Part shown: piece after piece, positions 47,001-55,927 of the stretch | Layout: each line of letters begins with the position of its first letter | Numbering within the stretch: the first letter of the stretch is position 1 | NCBI GenBank assembly: GCA_026119855.1 | Contig: JAOWBW010000025.1 | Span: 2,480,001 to 2,544,000, forward strand | Direction of reading: 5' to 3' | DNA length: 64,000 bases | From: Campanula takesimana | Lineage: Eukaryota > Streptophyta > Magnoliopsida > Asterales > Campanulaceae | Notes under the pieces: generated by a model | What the model was told of the DNA's origin: nothing | The model's database searches: none | The model's input: only the letters and a program-made list of their open reading frames with translations | Translations under genes and position numbers: made by a program

Positions 47001-47917
47001 TCGAGAACCGTGAAAAATGAGTTACATCTTTTATTATACCTCCGTCCCAGCTCAATGTGCACTGTTTGACTTTTTTTGTCAGCTCAATCAAACTTTGACC
47101 ATTATTTTATGAAAATCTAGATATTCTTGTGCAATTTTAAAAATTGTTATTGTTTCATCGTTAGGAATATTATCATATCATAACATTTATATTAAATTGC
47201 ATAGAAATATCTAGATTTTCATAAAATTGTGGTCAAAGTTTAATTGATTTGACCAAAAAAGTCAAATCGTGTACATTGAGCTAGGTAATATCCGACTTCT
47301 GTGCGGTCAAATTGCACATGCACCAAGTCCATAATTTAAGATGAAGATGAATAAATGCAAATGATGAACCAAGCACAAACCTTAGTGAAGATACCAACAC
47401 CGCATTCAATTCCAACTTTAGTTAAAAAGAGATCATCAGCAAGCAACCGCTCCTTAAACCCTCCAAATTGAAGCAACCATCGAAACAATGCCGATTTCTC
47501 CAACTCAATGTACCGGCGAACAATTGATCCTGGTAACCTCCCAGCCTCAATCGCCGCCGCAATATCATTCGGTAAACTATCCAATCCCCTCCCAAGCTCA
47601 GCTAATGCCAGAAACGCTTCCTTCTTATTCCTCCCCTCATCATCATCATCATCATCACCACCTCCACCACCGCCACCGCCGCAACCACCACTGCCGTAAT
47701 CACCACCACTGTTGCCGGAAAACGCCGCAAAAGAGCGGCTGTGGAAGGAATTTAGGGAATTTGAGGAGGTGGAGACGGAATTGGTGAGGGAAGGTGGACG
47801 GGGAGTGTGGATGGTGAAATTGGCGAAACGAGAGTAGCAATGGCGGTGGTGGTGGTGCGGCGGACGGAGAGAGGAGGAGAGAGTGGATAAATTTTTTGAG
47901 GCGGCGGTGATTGCCAT
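30149..47917 (-). CDS. RETICULATA-RELATED (DUF3411) plastid membrane protein
   Basis: Eight minus-strand exons: 47917-47381, 45889-45821, 42158-42027, 41942-41889, 41807-41763, 39238-39099, 30409-30284, 30197-30149. All have GT-AG borders and join in frame to TGA, about 383 aa. The N-terminus is Ser/His/Pro-rich like a chloroplast transit peptide, then a Gly-rich run followed by an Asp-rich run. Family signatures in order are ALFRWLLQFGGFKERLLAD, ECGVGIFTK, ADFMLVWLPAPTVSLRAPL, FFYNCPDNAFQ, SGTSYSFLQRIGALV, NARKVIDKSFAGEAEDLP, AAAYGVYMSVSANLRYQII, GVIEQRFLEPLLHQH and TFLGSMMWVDFARLIGIQ. Family members act in the chloroplast envelope and leaf mesophyll development. Intron 6 is 8.7 kb and contains a whole Copia element; introns 2 and 5 hold a Helitron and a MULE-type MITE. 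The frame is intact, so it is likely functional. Confidence 0.92.
30607..31538. mobile_element. hAT-type MITE interrupted by the inverted-repeat element (RER intron 6)
   Basis: The left end CAGTGGCAGACGTAGGGAC and right end TATATCCGCCCCTG match the hAT family also seen at 25536-25742 and 44499-44658. An 8 bp duplication is not clear (ATGTTTAC against TCATGTGA), so the borders are less certain. Confidence 0.55.
30643..31360. mobile_element. 718 bp near-perfect inverted repeat with TG...CA ends
   Basis: The arm 30643-31006 and arm 31019-31360 are reverse complements around a 12-base spacer. The left arm has about 22 extra bases in a TTCTCATCT-rich stretch. The outer ends are TGTAATGATC and GATCATTACA. 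GTGCA lies directly outside both ends (30638-30642, 31361-31365). The TG...CA termini, the 5 bp duplication and the arm content look like two LTRs joined in opposite orientation. It lies in intron 6 of RER, so the pre-mRNA would carry a long hairpin. Confidence 0.8.
31539..32858. other. RER intron 6, no gene seen
   Basis: AT-rich, with Stowaway-like half termini (CTCCTGTCGTCCCAAAACG near 31732; CTACCTCTGTCTCAAAATG near 31875) whose partners I cannot place. There is also an hAT-like terminus GGCTTCGCCACTG near 32703. Confidence 0.5.
32864..33142 (+). repeat. 5' LTR of Copia E
   Basis: 279 bp. Starts TATTAGTTATT rather than TG; the boundary is set by the CAGGG duplication. It differs from the 3' LTR at five positions, all transitions, by eye. 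Confidence 0.9.
33183..37101 (+). pseudogene. Copia E gag-pol polyprotein (few lesions)
   Basis: The ATG at 33183 follows the primer-binding site. The first 739 codons are open. Gag: LAPPTFDGENYQMWAVRMEA, two zinc knuckles (CKHCGKLGHPPFKC, CSSCNQMGHEDVIC). Protease: LIDSGCTNHMT. Integrase: HKRLGH and CNACQFGK, then HTDVGGP, LRSDNGKEY and NGVSERRNRS, all three acidic residues present. A TAG at 35400-35402 ends the frame; a frameshift lies near 35530. RT then runs from 35627 (WVYRTKLNADSS, LDVKSAFLNG) with stops near 35978 and 36046 and an intact YVDD box (about 36160). RNase H (AQSTAEAEFIAA) is open until a 1-base loss near 36955; the end (DLFTKPLPG) is at about 37025-37060. Confidence 0.93.
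37112..37390 (+). repeat. 3' LTR of Copia E
   Basis: 279 bp, pairs with 32864-33142; followed by CAGGG at 37391-37395. Confidence 0.9.
37396..37904. other. RER intron 6, no gene seen
   Basis: Unique-looking AT-rich intron sequence without terminal repeats or coding signal. Confidence 0.5.
37905..38447. mobile_element. Stowaway-like MITE, interrupted by another
   Basis: Ends CTCAATCTGTCCCTAAATGA and TCATTTAGGGACAAAGGTAG are inverted and TA-flanked. A second Stowaway is inserted at 38072. Confidence 0.78.
38072..38353. mobile_element. Stowaway MITE nested in the previous one
   Basis: Ends CTCCCTCCGTCCCACT and GGGACGGAGGGAG with TA flanks, 282 bp. Confidence 0.92.
38450..39098. other. RER intron 6, donor-proximal part
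   Basis: Contains a short diverged direct repeat (AGATATCTTCAAGAGCATG near 38519 and AGATATCTTGAAGAGTATG near 38602). No gene seen. Confidence 0.5.
39908..40741. mobile_element. Mutator-type MITE in RER intron 5
   Basis: Ends AGTGTTCTAAAAATCGC and GTCTTTTAGAACACGG are inverted, with CCGCCACCC outside both (39899-39907, 40742-40750). A 9 bp duplication is characteristic of Mutator-like elements. The subterminal regions are GC-rich (CCTAGGCG, GGCGCC). It contains a Stowaway at 39998. Related to 25952-26134. Confidence 0.85.
39998..40260. mobile_element. Stowaway MITE nested in the Mutator-type MITE
   Basis: Ends CTCCCTCCGTCCCATCCG and CGGATGGGACGGAGGGAG are perfect inverts with TA flanks, 263 bp. 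Confidence 0.95.
40829..41024. mobile_element. Palindromic MITE flanked by TA microsatellites
   Basis: GTGCTCAAATGAGAACC on the left is inverted at the right (GGTTCTCACAGGAGCAC), and pairing extends through GTGAGAACTT. The centre repeats TTGGATACATCATT. (TA)n tracts lie on both sides (about 40786-40827 and 41023-41057), so the exact target is ambiguous. Confidence 0.7.
42598..43948 (+). mobile_element. Non-autonomous Helitron in RER intron 2
   Basis: Begins TCTATATATATTAAAAG after an A and ends CTAG before a T. A GC hairpin (CCGTGCGTAGCACGG) lies about a dozen bases before the end. TC start, CTRR end, 3' hairpin and A/T insertion without duplication are the known Helitron marks. No Rep-helicase is present; the interior is mostly a 51 bp minisatellite. 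Confidence 0.85.
42720..43345. repeat. 51 bp AT-only minisatellite inside the Helitron
   Basis: About eleven units of TAACTATTACTATTAATAGT... with a 51 bp step measured between 42771, 42822 and 42873, decaying to the right. Each unit holds internal palindromes of the TAGT/ACTA type. Confidence 0.85.
43981..44313 (+). other. Unrecognised 110-codon ORF in RER intron 2
   Basis: An open frame beside the Helitron 3' end, antisense-placed relative to RER. The composition is protein-like (EIKEDHERLLAYGINTNYP, HAPQRLRELLNKEGLYSDL) and unlike the surrounding AT-rich intron. TTGTTACAG just before the GTATATTATC start could be a splice acceptor. It ends in TGA at 44313. I do not recognise the family. 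It may be a stranded exon of another gene or a captured fragment; I cannot show that it is expressed. Confidence 0.4.
44499..44658. mobile_element. hAT-type MITE, 8 bp target duplication
   Basis: Ends CAGTGGCGGACAC and GGTTCGCTACTG, with GCAGGGGG outside both (44491-44498, 44659-44666). Same family style as 25536-25742. Confidence 0.82.
44667..45820. other. RER intron 2, no gene seen
   Basis: Unique-looking intron sequence; a lone Stowaway-like end (GGAACGGAGGGAG) is near 45733. No coding signal. Confidence 0.5.
45890..46640. other. RER intron 1, no gene seen
   Basis: AT-rich intron sequence with no terminal repeats or coding signal that I can support. Confidence 0.5.
46641..46899. mobile_element. 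Stowaway MITE in RER intron 1
   Basis: Left end CTCCCTGTCC... and right end CTGGGACGGAGGGAG, TA-flanked; internal CCGTCCCAGAGTATATG and CATATACTCTGGGACGG pair. The left end seems to carry a partial second terminus. Confidence 0.83.
47039..47286. mobile_element. Stowaway-like MITE in RER intron 1
   Basis: CCTCCGTCCCAGCTCAATGT on the left; ACATTGAGCTAGG on the right. Inner arms TTTGACC...ATTTTATGAAAATCTAG are inverted. The right end is eroded. Confidence 0.68.
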
Positions 47918-48594
47918 TTTTGGATTTGAGGTGTGGTTGTTGTGGTTGTAGAAGAAAGAGAGGAAGTAACTGACTAAAGGAGTGTTCGTTGGTGGGGTCA
48001 GGCTGGCCTTGACAAGACACTTGAGTTGGACCCATGGCGGAATTGACCGGTGGTGGCTGGTCGAGCACGCGCTACCACGCTCCGATGACGGCGGATATCT
48101 TCTTCTTTTTGGAGTCTAACGGTCGACTACGTAAAATTTTTATGTACGGTCTGAAAACGGCGAGAAATGAGAAGAGTTATACGGGCCGTTAAATTAGGCC
48201 ATGAGTGTAAGGTCCATATTGTCCCTAATCTTTTGGGGGCTGTATTGTGGTTTGTCCACTCTACTTCTACAAACGAATATTTTTTGATACGGGTATCAAA
48301 ATAAATGTGTTTATTAATGTAGATAATTTCAAAATATGTTTTTTTTTTTTTCTAAATGAGAAATTTGTTTCTTTGTGATTGTTGGAAAATCAGTTAAAAG
48401 AGTTAAAAGAAAGTTGTCAGTAATTTTGTTGAGATAATCCAAATGCTGTTAAATGTTTGATTATCTACGGAGGTTTATTTATCTATAGCCCCATTGGTTT
48501 AGTGAGAATGATGAAATAAAAAATAGGTTTAAAGTCGATGGAGAGATATCTTTCACTTTTCATTTTCATAATTTGGAGTCTAATTGTAATACCC
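47918..48594. other. RER upstream region
   Basis: 5' flank of RER (minus-strand promoter side). It holds no other gene that I see; no TATA box can be assigned with confidence. Confidence 0.45.
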
Positions 48595-49050
48595 GAAATT
48601 TTCCCTTAAATTATTTTATTTTTGGGATTCTTTTAATTATTTGGGCCAAGTCATTAATGATAAGTTTTGGGCTTAAGATTATTGGGTCAAAATAGAAAAG
48701 CCCAAGTCTTTATTTAAGAGAAGAAAGAATCCTTTTTGGGTTAGAAGTTAAAAACCCTTTTAATATAAAACCCCTCTCTAAAATCCCTAGCTTATTATTA
48801 TTAAACACAAAAGAAAAGAGAACGGGAAAGAGAGAAAGAGGAAGAGCCGCAGAGAGAGAGAGAGAACGGCTGGGAGAAAGAGAGAGAGGCGGAGGAGAGA
48901 AGAGGAACCCGATCATTCATCAAAGGTACTCCTAATCGTTCCTCTTTTGTTAAACTTTGGGAATAAAGATTGAAGGAACCCTAAGTATAATAGTTGATAA
49001 CTTAGGGTTACATGAATTGAGTTATGAAGGAAGAACAATGGATTGTGAAG

Positions 49051-49205
49051 GTGTGTGTATGCGTGTGTGTTACTGTGTGTGTGTGTTTGGGTGTTGTAGT
49101 GTGTGTGTGTGTGTGTCGGGATGTGTGTGTGTGTGTGTTGCTGTGTGTAAACAGCGTGTGTGTGTATGTGTAAACAGCGTGTGTGTGTGTGTGTGCGCGT
49201 GTGTT
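49051..49205. repeat. (GT)n microsatellite in the Gypsy LTR
   Basis: Interrupted GT runs, broken by short AAACAGC and TTGGG-type insertions. Confidence 0.9.
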
Positions 49206-49974
49206 TGAGTATGTGAACAGTGTTCGTGAATAGTGTTCCGTGAATAGTAAATAATCTGTGAATAGTGAATTAAGCTGTGAATAGTGAATTTACAAGCTGT
49301 GAATAGTGTTTTAATGGGATTAAAATAATTCTAAGACTTGTGAATTGAGAATAGAAACAATGAAACCCTAGGGGTATTTTGGTAAACCTAAAAGGGTATT
49401 TTGGGAATAAAGTATAATGGGTAGTACAAACCCTAGTATGAATAGTAACCTAAAGGAGTTAAAGAGAATGACTCATAAGGTTAACAAGGTAAAATAAAGT
49501 ATAATGGGGACAGAGAATTTAAGTAATTCATGTCCCTAAGAAAATATTATTTGCATGTTTGTAGATTGTGCACGTGGCATTGCAAAGGAAAATAACGCGA
49601 GCTAAGGTAAGGGATTACGTTCCTTAAGTACTTTGATGATTCATCCTTTTATGTAGGATCTTCCTTATTTCTTTCAAGTGTAGCTACCAATGGTCCGTAG
49701 CATTTGAACTCTGATGTTGTTGAACGTCTTTTGATTATCTTACCCTTGATGTATTTTGTTCAATGGGTATCTAGACAGATTGAAATTGCCTTAAGTATTC
49801 TTGTTAGAATACTAAGAACTATAACTGTATCTAATTGAAATAGGTGCGGTTGGATTAGTCTGATTGAAAATGACTAATTACGAATAAGTCTAGTTTGATA
49901 GAAAAGAACTTAGACTTTCAAATTTCTACATGAGGAAGTAGTTTGGTTATCATGATATACCTAAATAAGGGAGT

Positions 49975-50192
49975 ACCCTGAAAAGGTGTAAGGTCTCTTA
50001 TTCTCTTAACACCCTGGAAAGGTGTGACACCCTGAAAAGGTGTTTGAAACTCTGGAATTGATGGATTAAACTAGGACCATAACACCCTGAAAAGGTGTAA
50101 GGTCTCTTATTCTCTTAACACCCTGAAAAGGTGTGACACCCGAAAAAGGTGTTTGAAACTCTAGAATTGACGAATTAAACTAGGACCATAAT
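49975..50192. repeat. 109 bp tandem duplication with ACACC...GGTGT hairpins
   Basis: 49975-50083 is repeated at 50084-50192 with few differences. Each unit has three ACCC(T)GAAAAGGTGT motifs, each able to form a small stem of ACACC with GGTGT. Confidence 0.85.
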
Positions 50193-50634
50193 TCATCGAA
50201 TTGATAACTGTGTTTGTTACATGCAGTTAAGATTATTAATTTTAGCCTTTCATTGAATAATGTTGTTTGGCTCCGTTCTTTCGGTCATCTCTCCTTAGTA
50301 CCCAGAGAGATCCCGTATGAACTTACTGAGCATTGTTCGCTCACCCCTTCTTATATTATTTTTCCCAGGTAAAGACTAAGGACCTAGGTGGATTGCAAGG
50401 AAGGGCAGTTCGTGGCTATTAAGGAATTTTAGACTTTATTATGTTTTATGTTGAGCTAGTGGGTTGTACTAGCCGTTAGAATTTAAATGTTAGTTACTCT
50501 TCCGTACTATTTTGAATTGTGGTTAGATTATACTAGTCGTTACATTTGAACGTTGGATTTGAATTATGTTTGACGTTTGGGATTTCTTAGTTTATGAATA
50601 ATTATTATTATTGGAAAGTTTGGGTCGTTACAGT

Positions 50635-50646
50635 TGGTATCAGAGC
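50635..50646 (+). other. Primer-binding site of Gypsy F
   Basis: TGGTATCAGAGC, 2 bp after the LTR end. Confidence 0.85.
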
Positions 50647-51150
50647 TATGGGATTAGAGCTTCAAAGGGATAGGAACTCTGATATTGAATAGGTTTGATT
50701 TGAGCGTTTTAGGAAGACTAAGATTGCTTGAAGTCAAACTAGTTAATTATGGAAACTTACTACTTTAGGAAAGAACCTAAGATAAGAATTCCTCGAGAGA
50801 TATGAGGAATATAAGTGAACACTTTGGGAGTGAAACTTGAAGGGATACACTAGAATGTCATTCTTTTAAGTTGCTTATGCAATTGATGATTATAGTCATA
50901 TACCTTTAAGTATATGGTACTGATAATGGTTATGTCTTGAATTGGACGGACTTAGAAGAAACCAGAAGATGAAATTGAAGCAAAGAACAATTAAGAAAAG
51001 AGTGATTCAGAGGTATGCACTCAAGATTCAGAAGTTAACTGAAGACTTAGATGTTGAAAAGAAAAGAGTAAGCTTTACACTAGAGAAGTGAATGCGAGAT
51101 AGGAAGGCATTGCTAAGCACTCGTAAAGAGTTAGAAAAGTCAAAGAGACC

Positions 51151-51495
51151 ATGACTCCGAATGAAAAGTACTATCATGAAACCCGAGAGCAAGCGTACCA
51201 GTGGCACTACGAATTGAAATACTTAAAGGAAGAATTAACTAGGGAGTCAGAACCAAAAACCCTCGTAGGCAATGAAGCACCAAAGGAAGATAATTTGGTA
51301 GCTGGAAAAGAGATCGAGGAAGTAGAAATTAACCTTGGGGACAATGAAGCTACCCCAATTGTAATTGATGATGATGAACCACCAATGGTACCAGTTCGTA
51401 GGTCCAGAGGTAGACCAAGAGGCTCTAAGAAGACTCTAAAAGTGCCAAGTGGAAGACCTAGGGGAAGGCCTAGGAAGGTGTTGTTCCATGATTGA
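51151..51495 (+). CDS. 114-codon AT-hook ORF ahead of gag in Gypsy F
   Basis: Open from ATG 51151 to TGA 51493-51495. The N-terminal half is charged and helical-looking (REQAYQWHYELKYLKEELTR), then an acidic stretch (VIDDDEPP), then two AT-hook cores (RSRGRPRGSKK and GRPRGRPRK). AT-hooks bind the minor groove of AT-rich DNA. It lies between the LTR and the gag remnant, where canonical Tekay elements have gag directly. The reading frame may extend upstream (50990-51150, Lys/Glu-rich) but is broken by stops. It could be an accessory ORF of the element or an acquired host fragment. Confidence 0.55.
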   Translation: MTPNEKYYHETREQAYQWHYELKYLKEELTRESEPKTLVGNEAPKEDNLVAGKEIEEVEINLGDNEATPIVIDDDEPPMVPVRRSRGRPRGSKKTLKVPSGRPRGRPRKVLFHD

Positions 51496-51709
51496 AAAGT
51501 GGAATATAGAATTTATTTCATTCTTAGCATTGATAGTTAGTTCTAGTTAGAGAAAATACTAGAATTTTTGTTTTATTTACTTTTATTCCAAGAAGATCCT
51601 CGTAATAAAAGTTTATGAATTATTCTAAGCAAATGGCTTTGTTTAGTGTTTCGTTCTTAAATATTAAAGCGTGTGAGCTAGTCTAGAACGAGAAAGTATG
51701 GGTCAAGTG

Positions 51710-52150
51710 AAAAGACCATGAGTATAATTGACTTATTGAAACGGTCAAGTGTGAACGATAGTAGGTCTAGTGAATTGACCTATGATTAATAAGTAAAGTC
51801 TAGTGAAATGACTTCCCTAAAAAAAAAAAAATAATAATAATAATAATAAAAAAATGGTCTATTGAAACGACCAGAGATATAGTAAACCAATCTTTTGTAA
51901 AAGATACGTCTTTTGAGGACGGCCTATTTATGTGAAAGTATTAAGCATAGTACAATGCTTGTGTTGGCATAAGTAATAGTGTTAAATGTGCGAGTTAACC
52001 TGGAATAAGTAAGAATGGTTTATTGAAACGACCAATGAAAGTGATAATGATCTATTGAAATGACCAATAAGTCTAGAAAAGTTGACTAATGAAGATAGTT
52101 TTGGTCTATTGAAACGATCAGTGGTCTAGTGAATGACCTATAAATTGAAT
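51710..52150. repeat. Scattered GGTCTATTGAAACGACC hairpin motifs
   Basis: At least seven variants of GGTC(T/A)A(T/G)TGAAA(C/T)GACC occur in this gene-poor stretch before gag. GGTC and GACC can pair. An (ATA)n run lies at 51830-51850. Confidence 0.75.
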
Positions 52151-52232
52151 GCTAGTTTGTAAAGACGATCTATAGTATGAGAGTGTGTGAAAACGTCTCG
52201 TATTCATGATACTAATGATTGTATCATATTAT

Positions 52233-52690
52233 CCGGCAAGTGTTCGAAACGCCAAGAGTGGCTGAGTTTATGATGCTAACTCAAGGTAGTATGGCAGTGG
52301 ACGACTATGGTGCTAGATTCACCGAATTGTTAGAATTGGCCCAATGTTATTCGATGATGATGCGCAAAAGGCTCGAGAATTTGAAGCTGGTTTGAGCGAC
52401 CGAATCCGATAGAGAATCACTCCATTAATGCTACCAACCTATGATCGAGTGTTGGATAGGGCAATGATAGTGGAGAAAGAATCAGATAGTTATCGCAGGA
52501 AGCAGGAAGCAAGAAGAGAAGAAGAGTCAACTGAGAAAGAGTCGACTGAATCTAAAGGATGGGAATAATAAGCGAAAGGCTGCTGATGACCGTGAGAAGG
52601 ACGGTACTGCAAGTAAGTACCAGAGTAAGGGTCATGGAAACCGAAAGGATGGTAAGAAGAACGATGCCAAAGGGAAAGGTTATGATGAGA
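52233..52690 (+). pseudogene. Gag remnant of Gypsy F
   Basis: Across two frames one can read AVDDYGARFTELLELAQC, then AREFEAGLSDRIR and DRVLDRAMIVEKE, the C-terminal part of a retrotransposon gag capsid, followed by a Lys-rich tail. The N-terminal gag, the zinc knuckle and the protease DSG site are missing, so there is a deletion near 52690. Confidence 0.75.
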
Positions 52691-55600
52691 AGTGCCAAAT
52701 GATTGCATGGCTAAGAATATGAATTTAATTCCTGAGGCGTTAGAGAATTCTTTAGTTATGGATATTCAAATTAGAGAATCGATCCCTATTACGTCTATAT
52801 CTAGGAAGTGTCCTTTGAAATTGGATGAGGAAGAACTTGAGGTTGATCTCATTAGTTTAGGACATCGAAGAATTTGATGTAATCTTGGGAATTGACTAGT
52901 TGGCTGCATACCATGCCCATGTGGATTGTTTTAAAAAGGAAGTCCACTTCATATTGTTATCTGGAGAAGAGTGTTGTTTTCAAGGGACGAAACCTAGAAG
53001 CCGATCGGACCTTATATCGGTAATGAAGGCGCGTAAGCTGTTAAAAAAAGGGTGTGAAGGATTTCTGAAATATGTGAGTACAACGGACCAGAAGGAAGTA
53101 ACTATAGAATCACTTTCTGTGATTAGAGATTTCAAGGACGTGTTTCGTGAGGATTTATCGGGAATACCTCCATAAAGAGAAGTAGAATTTTCAATCGATT
53201 TGGTACCGGAGACTTCACCAATATCGAAGGCGCCGTATAGAATGGCTCCGGCAGGATTGAAGGAATTGAAGGAGCAACTACAAGAGTTGTTAGATAAGGG
53301 TTTGATTAAACCGAGTGTATCACCATGGGGTGCACCGGTATTGTTTGTAAAGAAGAAGGATGGGTCGGTGAGGTTATGTATCGACTATCGTGAATTGAAC
53401 CGCGTGACGGTGAGGAATCAATACCCGTTACCAAGAATAGATGATTTGTTTGATTAACTTCATGGAGCGTATTATTTCTTGGAGATAGACTTGAGGTCTG
53501 GTTATCATCAACTAAGAGTGAAGAAGGATGATATAGCTAAGACATCCTTTAGAACAAGGTATGGTCATTAAGATTTGTGGTAATGCCGTTTGGGTTGACT
53601 AACGCACCGGCAGCGTTTATGGAACTTATGAATACGATATTTCAGAAGTTTTTGGATAAATGCATGATTGTATTCATTGATGATATCTTGGTGTATTCGA
53701 GGACCAAGGAAGAACATGAAGAGCATTAAGGTTAGTACTGAAGATTTTAAGAGAGCAGAAGTCATATGCTAAATTCAAGAAGTGCGAATTTTGATTGGAG
53801 AAGGTGGCATTCTTAGGACATATGGTATCAAATGATGGAATAGCTGTGGATCCAACAAAAAAATAGAATCAATTGTGAACTCGGAAAGACCAACTTCGGT
53901 AAGTGAAATAAGAAGTTCTTAGGTTTGGCTGGCTTCTATAGGAGATTCGTAGAAGGTTTCTCGAAGTTGTCAGTGCCATTAACGAGGTTAACTCAGAAAG
54001 GAGCCAAGTTTGTTGGTCTGAGGAGTGCGAAAAGAGTTTTGAGGAATTGAAGCGGCGATTGGTGTCTGCACCAGTTCTTGCATTACCATCGGGAACGGAT
54101 GGATTTGTGATATATAGTGATGCTTCGCTTAAAGGACTAGGCTGCGTGTTGATGCAGAACGATAAGGTTATAGCTTATGCATCTAGGCAATTAAAGAACC
54201 ATGAGAAGAATTATCCAACCCATGATCTAGAGTTAGCTGCAGTGGTGTTTGCTTGGAAGATATGGAGGCACTACTTGTATGGGGTGACATGTCAGATTTA
54301 CACTGATCACAAGAGCCTTAAGTATATATTCACCCCGAAAGAACTTAATATGCGACAAAGAAGGTGGTTGGAATTATTGAAAGATTATGATTGTACGATT
54401 TTGTACCACCCTGGGAAGGCTAATAAAGTAGCAGACGCATTGAGTAGAAAGAACCGTGGGACGCTAGTGACGCTAATTTCTAAGGAGGAAAGTGTGTGGA
54501 ACCGCATTGAGATTTCAAGCATGGAAGTGCAAGTGAAGGGTTATATGGCTCAAATGAGTGCTCAGCCAACGCTTATGGTTAGAATTAAAGAAGCACAAGG
54601 GATTGACGAAGAAGTAATGAAAGTACATGAGAGTATCGCTAAAGGGAAGGTAAAAGACTTTCGTGTAGGAGAAGATGGAATCATGAGGTACCAATATAGG
54701 GTATGAGTGCCAGATAATGAGGATATTATGAGGGAGATTTTGAAAGAAGCTCATTGTTCGAGATTCTCCGTACATCCTGGAAGTACGAAGATGTATAGAA
54801 ACTTGAGGGAGACGTTCTGGTGGAACAATATGAAAGGAGATATAGCCGAGTTTGTATCAAAGTGTTTGGTGTGTCAACAAGTGAAAAGTGAGCACCAGAG
54901 ACCGGCAGGATTACTACAGTCATTACTTGTTCCAGAATGTAAGTGGGAGCATATAGCTATGGATTTGGTAGTAGGGTTACCAAAGACATTGAAGGGTTAC
55001 AATGCAATTTGGGTTATTGTGGATATACTTACGAAGTCGGCCCATTTTCTAGCAATCAAAGTGACAGATTCGTTGGAGAAATTAGCCAAGTTATATATTG
55101 ATGATATTGTGAGACTGCATGGAATACCCGTTTCGATAGTGTCCGATCGATATGCGAGGTTTACATCGAAATTCTGAAAGAGTCTACATCAAGCATTAGG
55201 TACGGAGTTGACAATGAGTACAGCTTTTCACTCGCAGGCAGACGGCCAGTCGGAAAGGACTATCCAGACTCTAGAAGACACGTTGAGAGCTACGTCATTG
55301 GACTGGCAAGGAACATTGGACGAGCATTTGACGCTAGTAGAATTCGCGTACAACAATAGTTTTCATGCTAGTATCGGAATGGCACCGTACGAGGCAATGT
55401 ATGGAAGAAAGTGTAGATCACCTACTTGCTAGGACGAAGTTGGTGAGAGAAATTTAACTGGACCGAAACTTGTCCAAGTGACCGCTGATAAGGTTCAGCA
55501 GATTCGAAAGTGGTTGTTGACCGCTCAAAGTAGACAGAAGTCGTATGTCGATCGCTGAAGGCACGATTTAGAGTTTCAGTTGGGCGATCAGGTATTCTTG

Positions 55601-55927
55601 AAGATTTCGCCAACTAAAGGAGTTATGAGGTTCGGTATACGTGGGAAGTTAAGCCCAAGATATGTGGGACCATTTGAGATTTTGGAGCAAGTTGGGATGG
55701 TGGCTTATAAGTTAGCTTTACCGCCTGTGTTAGCTGGAGTGCACGACGTGTTTCAGGTGTCGATGCTAAGGAAGTACATTCCCGATTCGAGTCATGTGAT
55801 CGAGTACAAGCAACTCAGAGTTCGTGCTGATTTAAGTTACGACGAGAAACCTGTAAAGATTGTAGATCGGAAAGATCAAATCCTAAGGAAAAGAGTGATT
55901 CCCTATGTGAAAGTACAATGGAGTAAC
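52691..55927 (+). pseudogene. Pol of Gypsy F (protease end, RT, RNase H, integrase)
   Basis: Protease C-terminal part (AKNMNLIPEALENSLV, DVILG) without its catalytic DSG. RT from 53200: ISKAPYRMAPAGLKELKEQL, GAPVLFVKKKDGSVRLCIDY, IDLRSGYHQL, MPFGLTNAP, and FIDDILVYS (catalytic YxDD-type box, about 53678-53705). Connection and RNase H: FLGLAGFYRRFV, YSDASLKGLGC, DLELAAVVFA, YTDHKSLKYI, HPGKANKVADALSR. Integrase: HPGSTKMYRNLR...CLVCQQVK zinc site, MDLVVGLPK, IVSDR, FHSQADGQSERT, and the GPFEI C-terminal domain. Stops or frameshifts occur near 52877, 53174, 53456, 53565, 53725, 53895, 54706, 55175, 55430 and 55556. Confidence 0.9.

Larger units (their letters stand above)
48595..50632 (+). repeat. 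5' LTR of Gypsy F
   Basis: 2038 bp, TG...CA ended. The start is inferred from TGTAATACCCGAAATTTT, typical of Del/Tekay LTRs, and the end from the adjacent primer site. There is no second copy in the window to confirm it. It contains a (GT)n tract, repeats of GTGAATAGTG (49215-49310) and a 109 bp tandem duplication. Confidence 0.75.
48595..55927 (+). mobile_element. Tekay-like Gypsy chromovirus F (5' part; continues beyond element C)
   Basis: 5' LTR 48595-50632 (TGTAATACCC...GTTACA), primer-binding site at 50635, then degraded gag, protease, RT, RNase H and integrase in Gypsy order. RT and integrase resemble the Tekay/Del chromovirus clade. It is cut at 55927, near the expected chromodomain, by element C; the 3' end must lie beyond 64000. 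It is dead: many stops and frameshifts. Confidence 0.9.

Noticed and set aside
47488..47787. Plus-strand His/Pro-rich frames
   Set aside because: Antisense of the Gly/Asp-rich RER N-terminus.
48957..49208. Open frame with Val/Cys repeats
   Set aside because: It is a translation of the (GT)n microsatellite inside the Gypsy LTR.
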